From positions 124,001-188,000 of the forward strand of contig NZ_JAAIIG010000005.1 of the NCBI RefSeq assembly GCF_012932375.1: a stretch of 64,000 bases of DNA, read 5' to 3'. Both the position numbers and the translations under genes were made by a program. This DNA comes from Bifidobacterium olomucense (GTDB lineage Bacteria > Actinomycetota > Actinomycetes > Actinomycetales > Bifidobacteriaceae). Positions 45,827-54,554 of the stretch are shown here, piece by piece; position 1 is the first letter of the stretch; each line of letters begins with the position of its first letter. The notes under the pieces are model-generated. The model made no database searches and was not told the origin of the DNA. It was given only the letters and a program-made list of their open reading frames with translations.

Positions 45827-47572
45827 TCAGTCTCGCACCAGCTCACGGCGACTGAGCCGGAACGTCGAGAACGCCCACACCATCACAGCCAACGTCAGCA
45901 CGCCCAACGGCATCCATGCCTCCAAACCGGGTACGGTCAGCCGGTTGGTGAACCAGTTGCCCATCAGGAACATATTCGGGAAGTAGATGAGCTGCGCGGG
46001 CAGCAGCACGAGCGACAGCAGCGGCACCATCACCAGCAACATACGGATGATCGACCGCATCGAACGGCACAGCCACGCGCCCAGCATCGTCACGGCCGGC
46101 GTCAGCACCAGCACCGTCGCACCGATAAGCGCCAGATACTGCCCGAACGTCCAGTAGGCCCACGGTACGATCGGCACGCCAAACATATATTCGAACGAGA
46201 TTCCGGCAACAGAAACGTTCGAATTGAGATTCAATACCGGCACGGCAAGGAAGTCGCGCAGCATCACCGCCAGCGGAATGCCGAACACGGCCAGTGAAAC
46301 CAATCCGATAATCAGCGAGCTGACCGCCATCGCTGTCACGCGTGCATGCTGCCCGGCACGGCCGGAACGCGAGGCCCATTGCAGTTGCGTCATGCGCCGG
46401 CCGCGGTCGCGTACCATCACCGGCACGGTCATCGCGGCGGAGGCGATTACCGAGAACGCGGCAATCACAAAGGCATACGTCCACGTCTTTTCCACCATGT
46501 TGTACTGGATGTAGCTGGATTGGCCGGGATTCGCGGCATAATGAGCCAGCCGCTCGGTCACAGCCTTGGGCATCGTGCCGGGCACGCGGTACGACTGCGA
46601 ACCGAGCGAAGCGTCATTCGGGTCGCATCCGGTGCCAAGCTGAGCGTCGTCTGCGGCGTCGGAGCCGTTATTGCCGCTATCGTTTGCGGTGTCCGTATTG
46701 GATAAGTCGGAACCATTGGCGTCCGCAGCGCCGCCATCGCCGGCCTCGCCCTTGCCGTCGCCGACACTGCCGCCGGCCTCGCCGCCCGACCCGTTCGTCA
46801 CCGTTTTACCGGTGATGCTCGTAGTCGCGCAGCCGCCGAAGGACGCGACTGACCAACCGTTTTCCACCTCCGCCCGGTAATCATGCTCGAACTGCTTCTG
46901 TAATGCCGTGATCGGATGATCGGTACTGGCGGTGGACCGCAGCATTTCCACCGAATTGGTCAGGTTGTGTTGCGCATCGGCCTGGATGATGGGGAAGTGC
47001 TCCATCAGATAGCTGATGTTGTACAAATCCTGCAACGCCTCGGAATCCTCGGTGATGACGCGGTCGGCCTCGCCTATCGCACGCTGCTGTTCCTCGGTCA
47101 TGTGCTCGGTCGGGTCCTTCGCCCGCTTGGCGGCGTCGATGGCGGCGCTTTCGGCTGTACTCGCGCCGGTCGCAGTCCTGCCGTCGGTGATTGTATTGGG
47201 CGCGCCGGTGGGGTAGAACGTTCCGCTGGCAATCGAGTCGTACCAGCGTTCATAACCGGCGAAATCGTTGATTCCGAGCGTTTTGGCCTCGGTCGGATGC
47301 GACTGGATATCGAGCGTCGCCTGCTTTTCGAGACGGGGAATGTCAGCCTTCATCTTGTCGATGGTGTCCTTATTGGTAAGCGGGCCATAACGGTCGATAA
47401 GCCGTCGCTCACTGTCCAGGTTGAGTGCCGTCCAGCCCGCGCGGTCGGTGTCGGTGTAGGCGTTGAAGGCCGGCAGAATGCCGACGAGTGTCCACAATGC
47501 GCCCATCGCGATGAGAATCAGTACGGGAAGTGGACGCCAGATCTTGCGCATCTCCGCTGCAAACAATGTCAT
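45827..47572 (-). CDS. ABC-2 type exporter permease, large extracytoplasmic loop
   Basis: Membrane protein of 581 residues. An N-terminal helix (LPVLILIAMGALWTLVGILPAF) is followed by a large hydrophilic loop of about 320 residues with a Gly/Asp/Asn-rich stretch, and then about five C-terminal helices. This matches ABC-2 permeases with an extracytoplasmic domain. It is the last gene of the sigma-factor/ABC operon, 14 bases after the preceding permease. The substrate is unknown. Confidence 0.8.
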   Translation of the reverse strand: MTLFAAEMRKIWRPLPVLILIAMGALWTLVGILPAFNAYTDTDRAGWTALNLDSERRLIDRYGPLTNKDTIDKMKADIPRLEKQATLDIQSHPTEAKTLGINDFAGYERWYDSIASGTFYPTGAPNTITDGRTATGASTAESAAIDAAKRAKDPTEHMTEEQQRAIGEADRVITEDSEALQDLYNISYLMEHFPIIQADAQHNLTNSVEMLRSTASTDHPITALQKQFEHDYRAEVENGWSVASFGGCATTSITGKTVTNGSGGEAGGSVGDGKGEAGDGGAADANGSDLSNTDTANDSGNNGSDAADDAQLGTGCDPNDASLGSQSYRVPGTMPKAVTERLAHYAANPGQSSYIQYNMVEKTWTYAFVIAAFSVIASAAMTVPVMVRDRGRRMTQLQWASRSGRAGQHARVTAMAVSSLIIGLVSLAVFGIPLAVMLRDFLAVPVLNLNSNVSVAGISFEYMFGVPIVPWAYWTFGQYLALIGATVLVLTPAVTMLGAWLCRSMRSIIRMLLVMVPLLSLVLLPAQLIYFPNMFLMGNWFTNRLTVPGLEAWMPLGVLTLAVMVWAFSTFRLSRRELVRD

Positions 47573-47586
47573 GATGGCTCCTTTGC

Positions 47587-49020
47587 TTATTTCAGGTCTT
47601 TACGATTGAATGAACGTCGCGCCAGCCGCACGAACGCCGAAAGATACACCAGCGAGCACACGGTTACGCCGGTCTCCCAGAACGCGGTCGGCGCGTCGAG
47701 TCCGAGTTCGGTGAACCACTGTTCACGCAACAGCAGCACACCCACCGGATTGAATCCGCCAACCCACGCGAGCCACGGCAATCCCAGCGAATGTGCCGCG
47801 CTCACGAGCCCGATCGCCAGCAGTACCGCCACTCCCGCACAACCCGCCACCGCGAACGTATTGCGGATAAGCAATCCCAACACCGCCGTGAACAGCGCAA
47901 AGCACAAGGTAATCACCAATCCCAGCGCCAGCCGCACGAACAAATACTGTCCGATGGTCAGATCCCACCACGTAATGAACGGCTGCTGCCCGAACACCGT
48001 GTTGAACTGGCTGGACACGCTCGCGCTCCATACGCCGCGCACGTCGAACACCATGAGATACGGCCCTACAATCGCCGCCACGAGCAGCAGATACGCTACC
48101 GCCGAGGCGATGAGCCCGGCCGCGATTTTCGGTGCCGCGAGTCGCCGGCCCGTGCGGGTGGCCATCAGCAGTTGCTCGGTGCCGGACGTGCGTTCGGAAC
48201 CGAGCGCCAGCGCCATCAGCAGTACCGCCAAAGCGCAGGTCTCAAAGAACAGGTAGCCGGTCATGCGAAACCAGTGCAGCAACGTGTCATCGGTGACCGT
48301 ACCGGCCGCAAGGTCCATCGCCGCTCCGGTTGCGGCCAGGTGCGTCACGCGCGCGGCGTAAGCGTCATACTTGTGTCGCATCAGCCAAGTGGCTACCGGG
48401 TCGCCGTCAACCTGCGTGAGTATCGCCTCCCGCAAGTTGGACGGATCGTAGGAGGCGAGCGTGTTCGTCGTGCCTTTGGTCACGGCCGTAAGTTGCCGGT
48501 GCAGTTCGTCTGTGGTCAACGTTGAGTCTGTGGGAATCTGCGCATTGATAACGATTGTGGCGTGACCGACGACTGACTGAGCCGACGACGTACCGAGCGC
48601 GTCGGCTGCCGTACTGCCGTCACCGGCACCGGTATCGCCGGTGACGTCGGCATTACCGGACTTGCTGATATCAGTAGTGTTGACTCGCGCCAGTTTTCGG
48701 CTGAAGTCGGGGCCGACCTTGCCTCCGATGGTTACGGCGACGGCGCTCGCGTAGTTGTGCAGCGCGACGGTGTTCGCCGGCACGGTCGCGGCCAACATAA
48801 GGTTGACCATCGCGAACACGGCGATGAACGCCCACACCAGCGGCAGTCGCGCGATCTTGACCAGTTCGGTGCCGGTGAACCGCAGGGGATGCAGGTGCGC
48901 GGTGCCGCTGCTGTTCCGCGGGCTGACCTCGGCAATGGACTTACGGGAATCATTGTCGGGGTCGTCGGTGTGACGCTGCCGTGCCCAACGCGCCTCAGGT
49001 TGTAATGGCAATGCGCTCAT
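47587..49020 (-). CDS. ABC-2 type exporter permease
   Basis: Membrane protein of 477 residues with one N-terminal helix (LPLVWAFIAVFAMVNLMLAAT), a loop of about 190 residues and about six C-terminal helices. The layout matches the next permease, so the two form a heterodimeric channel. The start is ATG 49020, one base after the ATPase stop, so the genes are coupled; upstream in-frame codons lie inside the ATPase gene. Confidence 0.8.
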   Translation of the reverse strand: MSALPLQPEARWARQRHTDDPDNDSRKSIAEVSPRNSSGTAHLHPLRFTGTELVKIARLPLVWAFIAVFAMVNLMLAATVPANTVALHNYASAVAVTIGGKVGPDFSRKLARVNTTDISKSGNADVTGDTGAGDGSTAADALGTSSAQSVVGHATIVINAQIPTDSTLTTDELHRQLTAVTKGTTNTLASYDPSNLREAILTQVDGDPVATWLMRHKYDAYAARVTHLAATGAAMDLAAGTVTDDTLLHWFRMTGYLFFETCALAVLLMALALGSERTSGTEQLLMATRTGRRLAAPKIAAGLIASAVAYLLLVAAIVGPYLMVFDVRGVWSASVSSQFNTVFGQQPFITWWDLTIGQYLFVRLALGLVITLCFALFTAVLGLLIRNTFAVAGCAGVAVLLAIGLVSAAHSLGLPWLAWVGGFNPVGVLLLREQWFTELGLDAPTAFWETGVTVCSLVYLSAFVRLARRSFNRKDLK

Positions 49021-49021
49021 C

Positions 49022-49903
49022 TCAGCCTCCGTAAATGACCAGGAAGGCGTCTTCGAGATTCGGCGCCACCATGACCGGGCCAGTGGGCGCAAGACCCGGT
49101 GCCGGTACGCCCACGGCTTCGGCGAGGGGAGTAGGCGAGTAGATGCGCAGCCGCGTCACGCCGCCGTACTGCACCTCGGACAGCAAACGTTGTCCTCCGG
49201 TCAGCGGCATGCCCGCCGGCACCTCGTAGATTCGGCCTTCCATCGACTTGCAGATGACGGCCGGCGCGGCATTGGCGAACACCGTGCCGTCGCGCAGCAT
49301 CACGATATGGCCTGCAATCGTTTCCAAATCGGAGACAATGTGGGTGGAAAGGATGACGATGCGATTGGCGGCGAACGAGTGGATGATGTTGCGGAAGCGT
49401 ACGCGCTCCTTCGGGTCGAGACCCGCGGTGGGCTCGTCGAGGATGAGGATGCGCGGGTCATGTACGAGTGCCTGCGCGATACCGACGCGCTGGATCATGC
49501 CGCCCGAGAACGTTCGCATCCGCTTGTTCGCGGAATCCGCGAGCCCTACCATGTCCAGCAGCGTATTGATACGCTCGTCCAGCCCGGCGCGCGGCATGCC
49601 CTGCAGTGCGGCGATATAGCGCAGGAACTGGCGCGGTGTGTAGTTCGGGTAGTAGCCGAAATCCTGCGGCAGGTAGCCGATTTGGCCGCGGTACCGTTCG
49701 CCAAGGGCCGTAATGTCTTCGCCATCCAATCGGATTGCGCCGGAATCGGGGAAGAGCAGTGTGGTCATAAGCTTCATCAACGTGGTCTTGCCCGCGCCAT
49801 TCGGGGCGAGCAGTCCGTAGACGCCGTGGTCGAACTCCAGATTGATGTCATGCAGGATGGTTTCGCCGGAAAGCTTCTTGGATACGTTGTCAACAGTGAG
49901 CAT
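49022..49903 (-). CDS. ABC exporter ATP-binding protein
   Basis: ATPase of 293 residues with Walker A GLLAPNGAGKTTLMKL, Q-loop IGYLPQDFGYYP, signature FSGGMIQRVGIAQAL, Walker B ILILDEPTAGLD and a switch His in STHIVSDLE. ATG 49903 has AAAGGA upstream; a reading extended to 50068 has no support and overlaps the preceding gene. It energises the two downstream permeases. Confidence 0.93.
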   Translation of the reverse strand: MLTVDNVSKKLSGETILHDINLEFDHGVYGLLAPNGAGKTTLMKLMTTLLFPDSGAIRLDGEDITALGERYRGQIGYLPQDFGYYPNYTPRQFLRYIAALQGMPRAGLDERINTLLDMVGLADSANKRMRTFSGGMIQRVGIAQALVHDPRILILDEPTAGLDPKERVRFRNIIHSFAANRIVILSTHIVSDLETIAGHIVMLRDGTVFANAAPAVICKSMEGRIYEVPAGMPLTGGQRLLSEVQYGGVTRLRIYSPTPLAEAVGVPAPGLAPTGPVMVAPNLEDAFLVIYGG

Positions 49904-50060
49904 GGTAGGTCCTTTCGGGCTGGGTGGGGTGATTCGACAAATGAAACGTTGCGCCATGATTGCCGGGGAATTGTCGGCGGAGACGACTGGGGGGACTGGG
50001 GGGAGGAGAGAGAAAGAGACGACGAGAATGGATGCCAAGTTGGTGAAGCAGACCTGACGA

Positions 50061-51077
50061 TTACGCAAACCGTGCGACGGCAGGGGAGAACCGCACGAAA
50101 CGGTTCATCGCCATGAAGTAAGCGATGCCCGTCACTGTAGCGGTGATCAGCGCGACCATCGGCGGCAGGCCGGTCAAGAGCGGGGCCAGCGCATCGTGCC
50201 AGATCAGCAACACCGCGCCTAACGTCACCCACGCGGCCGGCACTACAACCATCGACCACGGCCAATAGCAATGCACGTCCGCGGCCAGCTGCGCGATACC
50301 GAAAAGGAACAGCGCGCTGAAGGCCACGCCCAGTAGTGTCATCAGCGAGAACCGGGAGGTTGGGCCGTTTGTCGCTGTGATGAGTCCGGTCGCATGTGGC
50401 GTGCCCGCCGCATTGTCGGCTATGCCGTTTGTGCCAATGAATCCCATCCTTATGCCAATCGCGTTGATATACAGCCCGTACGCCACGATAAGCGTGGCTG
50501 CAACCGCGCCCACTACCAGCATGCGCAGCGCGCACAGGCGAACGAACGACCATCGCATCGTACGCAGCAGTTCGTCGGTGCGTTGCTCGTGCTCGCGCCA
50601 GCGCACCAGCAGATGCGTGGCCTCATAGAGGAACGGCGCGGCCAGAAACATGCTCGCGTACAGGGTGCCGGGGTTGGCGAAGACGTACGCGCCGTCGGAC
50701 AGCATCCGCAGGAACGGAATCAGCCAGATGGCTACGGTCATCACCAAGGCGACCGCCACGCAGTCCCATGAGCCGAAGAACAGGTCCCGCAGACGCAGGG
50801 AGCCGCGTGCCTCGCGCAGTGTGGACCACAGGGTGACGCGCTGAGGTGCCCCCGCTTGAACCGCCGCCGCAATCGCTTGCTCACGCTGCAGTGGCGAGAC
50901 GGCCAGAGCGCTAGCAATGGAGGTATTGACGGTGGTGGCTTTGTCTGTGGCGGCCGCAGCCGCCGCGCGTGCCGCCACGGCCCGTGCGATGCGGGATTCC
51001 ATCATGTCAAAGTCGCCGCGGTCGGCGGCATGGTTGATGGCGTCCGCGGCGGTATTGCGATCAGTCTGCTCGTTCAT
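50061..51077 (-). CDS. Membrane protein, possible anti-sigma factor
   Basis: Protein of 338 residues. The N-terminal ~85 residues are cytoplasmic, acidic then Ala-rich, followed by about six membrane segments (VAVALVMTVAIWLIPFL, MLVVGAVAATLIVAYGLYI, LLGVAFSALFLFGIAQLAA, others). Its start lies inside the end of the sigma factor gene (17-base overlap), the usual arrangement for a sigma/anti-sigma pair. No zinc-finger anti-sigma motif is seen, so this role is inferred from position only. A 157-base purine-rich gap (on the plus strand) separates it from the ATPase gene. Confidence 0.65.
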   Translation of the reverse strand: MNEQTDRNTAADAINHAADRGDFDMMESRIARAVAARAAAAAATDKATTVNTSIASALAVSPLQREQAIAAAVQAGAPQRVTLWSTLREARGSLRLRDLFFGSWDCVAVALVMTVAIWLIPFLRMLSDGAYVFANPGTLYASMFLAAPFLYEATHLLVRWREHEQRTDELLRTMRWSFVRLCALRMLVVGAVAATLIVAYGLYINAIGIRMGFIGTNGIADNAAGTPHATGLITATNGPTSRFSLMTLLGVAFSALFLFGIAQLAADVHCYWPWSMVVVPAAWVTLGAVLLIWHDALAPLLTGLPPMVALITATVTGIAYFMAMNRFVRFSPAVARFA

Positions 51078-51753
51078 CGCCGAACTCCTTTCGAATCGCT
51101 TGAATAAGTCGGTAGTAACGGGCCTTCACGGCCTCCGTGCGCTCGCCGCGGGCTGCCGCGATTTGCGCGAACGTAAGCTCTGCAGCCGTATGCAAGTGGA
51201 AGATTTCTTGGGTGCCGGCGTCGAATCGGGAAACGAACGTTTCGATGCGGGCCAGCAGATCGGCATCGGCTTGCGATTCGGCTGGGTCTCGCGCCTGCCG
51301 GGCTCCGGCGACGGGTGCCGCAGTGCCATTGGCGATGGCGTTGCCAACGGTGTCACCAACGGCACTGCCAGCATCGCCATCCTGCGGGTCGAGCGGCGTA
51401 ATGCGGATGCGATTCGCCCGCCGCGCGTCGATCACCTTGCGTGAGGCAATGGCGTACATCCAAGTGCGCACCGATGCTTTGCTGGAATCATAGGTGGACA
51501 GCGCCCGCAAGGCGGCGATCATCGTCTCCTGCGTGAGGTCGAGCGCATGATCGCGGTCGCCGGTCGTGCGCCAGATGAAGGCGCACACGTCATCGAAATA
51601 CGCACGCACCAACTGATCGGCCGCCTCCTGCGAACCGTGGCGAACAATTGCGCGAATCAGCCGACGGTCGGTCGCGGCTCGGGTTTCGGCGGCGTCGGCG
51701 GACGTACCGTTACGCCCGCCGACGCCTCGTCTCGCCACCGTGAACCACCCCAT
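51061..51753 (-). CDS. ECF-type RNA polymerase sigma factor
   Basis: Sigma-70 family factor of 230 residues with region 2 (LVRAYFDDVCAFIWRTTGDRDHALDLTQETMIAALRAL, RTWMYAIASRKVIDARR) and region 4 (EIFHLHTAAELTFAQIAAARGERTEAVKARYYR). An Ala/Asp/Gly-rich linker lies between them. ATG 51753 has AGGAGAG at normal spacing; ATG 51759 is too close. It heads an operon with a membrane protein and an ABC exporter, much like Bacillus sigY-yxlCDEFG. A minus-strand GTGAAA...CGTCTC pair (51826 to 51796) may be its own promoter. Confidence 0.88.
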   Translation of the reverse strand: MGWFTVARRGVGGRNGTSADAAETRAATDRRLIRAIVRHGSQEAADQLVRAYFDDVCAFIWRTTGDRDHALDLTQETMIAALRALSTYDSSKASVRTWMYAIASRKVIDARRANRIRITPLDPQDGDAGSAVGDTVGNAIANGTAAPVAGARQARDPAESQADADLLARIETFVSRFDAGTQEIFHLHTAAELTFAQIAAARGERTEAVKARYYRLIQAIRKEFGDERAD

Positions 51754-51880
51754 GACCATCTCTCCTTTTCGCTGCGTTCACAGGTATATACGTGCGAGAC
51801 GCGCGAATCGTTGCACCAAATTTCACCCGGGCGTGTCGGGGTGGCGGGAGTTGCGCAGATACAGCCCGTTTTTGCATGGG

Positions 51881-51950
51881 AATAGGCATTATCTGCGCGG
51901 CGATGTGGTCGGGCGATGTGGTCGGTCCGCGTACTTAATGCCGTTTGTGC
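51881..51950. repeat. Degenerate palindrome related to 45658-45777
   Basis: CCGCGTACTTAATGCCGTTT (51927-51946) resembles the arm at 45758-45777, and a weaker inverse lies around 51885-51905. It lies in the 277-base divergent gap 51754-52030, which also holds the sigma-factor promoter candidate; no gene is seen. Confidence 0.45.
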
Positions 51951-52030
51951 TGGCGGTTGCTGCACATATTCGCCATTGCCCGCGCCAATTCATACAATGC
52001 AAGGTAGTGAACCTAACCCAGGAGGGCTGA

Positions 52031-53515
52031 ATGTCGATTCCGCTGATTCTTGCGTCCAAGTCCAAGCCGCGCCGCGATGTGCTGTATGCAGCCGGCATCT
52101 GCCCCACGATTCGCGTCTCGCATGTGGACGAGCCCGCCGCGCTTCAGGCCGCCGCCCGCGAAGCCGGTGTGACGGTGGATGAGCTGACCGTCGATCAGCG
52201 GGTGATGATTCTGGCCGAGGCCAAGGCCCAGGCCGTCCATCGAGCCTACCGTAACGTGGCTGCGACGGCCGCTGCCGCAACCGGTGAGCGTGTGATTGCG
52301 TATCCGTTGCGTGCCGCCGAAGTACAGACCGAGGATGCCGCCGGGGCCGATGCAAACGTTGCCGGTACGTCCGCCGCGCCTGCCCCCGCCGTGCCTGAAG
52401 CGCAGTCCATCGACTACTCTTCGGACCGTATCGCTACCACCCGCGACTTTTCCGGCGTGGATATGCCAACCGTCACCGAGCCGATTTCCAATATCGTTGC
52501 GCTGCAGCCGGGACTCACTCGCGCTACGGTCGGACCGCTTATCATTGGCTGCGATTCAATGTTCCTGCTGGACGGCGAATGCTATGGCAAGCCGCACAGC
52601 GCTGAAGTCGCACGTGAACGTTTGCGTAGAATGCGCGGAGCCAGCGGCGAACTGTGGACCGGACACTGCGTCATCGACTTCGCCACCGGTCGTGTGGCGC
52701 GTGGTGCAAGCCATGCCGTTGTGAAGTTCGGCGATTTTACAGACAAGGACATCGAACGGTACATCGCTACCGGAGAGCCGCTGGAAGTGGCCGGATCGTT
52801 TACGCTGGAAGGCTTCGGCGGCGCGTTCATCGACGGCATCGAAGGCGATCCGCATGGCATCATCGGCATCAGCCTGCCGTTGCTCCGCAAGTTGACCCGC
52901 GAGCTCGGCGTGGATTGGACTGATCTGTGGAACGTTCAGCGCGGTGAAAACGCGCCTGAGGCGGCGGACGCGGCCGGCATTCCGGCGGCAGGCAAGGATA
53001 ACCTGCCGCCTGTGGAGAATGTGCATCAGCCCGGCGATGGCTGGGTGGACTGCGCTTGCGGACGCAAGCATTGGGGCACCAACGGCGCGTCCGGCATCCT
53101 GCTGGCCCGTCGCGATCCGACCACCGGCAAGGTGACGGATGTGGTGATGCAGCATCGCGCCGCATGGAGTGCGGAAGGCGGCACTTGGGGTATTCCCGGC
53201 GGTGCCACGGCAGACGGTGAGTCGCCGATCGAAGGCGCGCTGCGCGAAAGCTATGAAGAGGCGAATATCACGCCTGAGGATATCGAAGTAGTCGGCTCCT
53301 ACCGTGAGGACCACGGCAACTGGGCGTACACCACCGTGTTCGCATTCGAGAAGCCCGGTCACCGCGTTGAGCCGAAAGCCAACGACGACGAAAGCAAGGA
53401 GATCTGCTGGGTGCCGATCAACGATGTGCCCAACCGCAAGCTCTTGACCGCCATGAAAACCGACTGGCCCCGCTTCGCCGCCCGTCTCAACGAGTTGGCG
53501 GCCGCGTTACGGTAG
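52031..53515 (+). CDS. Maf nucleotide pyrophosphatase fused to a Nudix hydrolase
   Basis: Two-domain protein of 494 residues. Residues 1 to about 305 are a Maf-like domain: LILASKSKPRRDVLYAAGI, GCDSMFLLDGECYGKP, GSFTLEGFGGAFIDGIEGDPHGIIGISLPLL. It carries an Ala-rich insertion (about 80-165) not typical of Maf. A link containing DCACGRKHWG leads to a Nudix domain with the box GATADGESPIEGALRESYEE, where the usual final Gly is replaced (EEANI). Both domains hydrolyse abnormal nucleotides, so it is a plausible dual house-cleaning enzyme. AGGAGG precedes the ATG. Its end overlaps the opposite-strand 57-residue ORF by nine bases. Confidence 0.88.
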   Translation: MSIPLILASKSKPRRDVLYAAGICPTIRVSHVDEPAALQAAAREAGVTVDELTVDQRVMILAEAKAQAVHRAYRNVAATAAAATGERVIAYPLRAAEVQTEDAAGADANVAGTSAAPAPAVPEAQSIDYSSDRIATTRDFSGVDMPTVTEPISNIVALQPGLTRATVGPLIIGCDSMFLLDGECYGKPHSAEVARERLRRMRGASGELWTGHCVIDFATGRVARGASHAVVKFGDFTDKDIERYIATGEPLEVAGSFTLEGFGGAFIDGIEGDPHGIIGISLPLLRKLTRELGVDWTDLWNVQRGENAPEAADAAGIPAAGKDNLPPVENVHQPGDGWVDCACGRKHWGTNGASGILLARRDPTTGKVTDVVMQHRAAWSAEGGTWGIPGGATADGESPIEGALRESYEEANITPEDIEVVGSYREDHGNWAYTTVFAFEKPGHRVEPKANDDESKEICWVPINDVPNRKLLTAMKTDWPRFAARLNELAAALR

Positions 53516-53680
53516 AGGTGCCGACGATTGCGGTTGCCGTGTGACCGTCTGCCGAATCGGAAATGGATCATCTTCTCTGGTAAGGGTTGAGTTTGGGAAA
53601 CCGTCTTCGGCTTCTTGAGCCCAATCCTCAATCATCTTATCGGTGATTGGTGTGCCATCGGGTGTGGTGTATCGCTTCAT
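53507..53680 (-). CDS. Truncated antitoxin-like 57-residue protein
   Basis: A short minus-strand gene coding MKRYTTPDGTPITDKMIEDW and onwards for 57 residues, with AAGGAC upstream. This N-terminal type (TPDG.xxTDxMIxxWAxEAExG) is known to me from actinobacterial ribbon-helix-helix (CopG-like) antitoxins, where the DNA-binding half follows. Here the reading ends at the boundary with the Maf-Nudix gene, so the RHH half is missing. It is third in an operon behind the toxin-like gene, 30 bases after its stop. It may be a remnant. Confidence 0.55.
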   Translation of the reverse strand: MKRYTTPDGTPITDKMIEDWAQEAEDGFPNSTLTREDDPFPIRQTVTRQPQSSAPLP

Positions 53681-53710
53681 CTCTGGTCCTTAGTTGAGAT
53701 TGGATAATGG

Positions 53711-54094
53711 CTATTGCAGCTGGGCCAAACGCCGGTAGATGTCGGAGGGCAGGTGCCGATTGCCGAAGCCTTTGACTCGGATGCCGTCGGCGGTGCGCAT
53801 GTATACGATGCGCATATCGGCGCGGGATTGCTGTCCTCGCCGGTGTTGGAAGTGGAACGACTTCCAGCCGGCGAAGTCGTATTTCAGTTCGCTGCCCTCT
53901 ACCGTACCTTCCGTGAGCTGTGTCATAGCGCGGTGAACGGACGCAACAGCGATTTTGAATTCGTCCTCATCCGGCCATACGTAGGCAAGCAGAATCACAT
54001 CATCAGCGAGGGTGTCCGGATCCATCTGCAATCCGCGAACCGATGCGATGATGGCAATGGCCCGCTCTAAAAGTGCGTTGCTGATAGCCATCAT
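53711..54094 (-). CDS. Toxin-like protein of a toxin-antitoxin pair
   Basis: Protein of 127 residues. The C-terminal part (ADMRIVYMRTADGIRVKGFGNRHLPSDIYRRL) has the strand-strand-helix ending of RelE/ParE-fold toxins. The N-terminus is helical and acidic. Its ATG overlaps the TGA of the upstream gene (ATGA), giving tight translational coupling in antitoxin-then-toxin order. Family membership is inferred from pattern and layout; no catalytic residue assignment is possible. Confidence 0.6.
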   Translation of the reverse strand: MMAISNALLERAIAIIASVRGLQMDPDTLADDVILLAYVWPDEDEFKIAVASVHRAMTQLTEGTVEGSELKYDFAGWKSFHFQHRRGQQSRADMRIVYMRTADGIRVKGFGNRHLPSDIYRRLAQLQ

Positions 54095-54453
54095 TGACCG
54101 CCATCGAGAAAAGCGCGCACCTTCTCCTTACGTTTGGACAGACTGTCCTGTGCTGACTGGGACAGGTCAGCTCCGGTCTTCCACTGTTCCTTGTCTCCGC
54201 GCGCAATGAACATCTGCTGCATGGTGAATCGCTCGACCTCGGATTCCAATGCATTAATGGCATCCAACATTTCGTTCAGTGACTCCACGGACACCAGATA
54301 ACCGGCCGTGTCCGTACGGTCGACGATTTCCAGCAAGCCGCGCTCGGCCAACGTCTTACGCCAAGCATTCGAGCGCGACAGTTCCGTCAATCCGATACGA
54401 GAGCCCGGAGTAGCAACTTCGCGCAGTGCCTCCGCGCGTTCTTTGATATCCAT
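54091..54453 (-). CDS. Antitoxin-like protein
   Basis: Protein of 120 residues from ATG 54453. The stretch SRIGLTELSRSNAWRKTLAERGLLEIVDRTDTAGYLVSVESLNEMLDAINALE resembles Phd/YefM-type antitoxins (local regulator strand, then a helix beginning at the VSVESLNEML segment). The charged C-terminal tail would bind the toxin. The promoter region contains TACACA-N6-TGTGTA, which would fit autorepression. Confidence 0.6.
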   Translation of the reverse strand: MDIKERAEALREVATPGSRIGLTELSRSNAWRKTLAERGLLEIVDRTDTAGYLVSVESLNEMLDAINALESEVERFTMQQMFIARGDKEQWKTGADLSQSAQDSLSKRKEKVRAFLDGGQ

Positions 54454-54480
54454 CCCAATCACCGCCAAACATCAGAATCA

Positions 54481-54530
54481 ACTATGATTTAATTACACAT
54501 ATTATTGTGTATTATAATGTGAACCATAGT
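54481..54530. promoter_or_regulatory. Operator/promoter of the toxin-antitoxin operon
   Basis: TACACATATTATTGTGTA (54494-54511) is a palindrome with 6-bp arms. An outer pair ACTATG (54481-54486) and CATAGT (54525-54530) encloses it. The region is very AT-rich compared with its surroundings and includes a minus-strand TATAAT. Confidence 0.55.
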
Positions 54531-54554
54531 CAAATAGGATGATGTAAGCCATTG

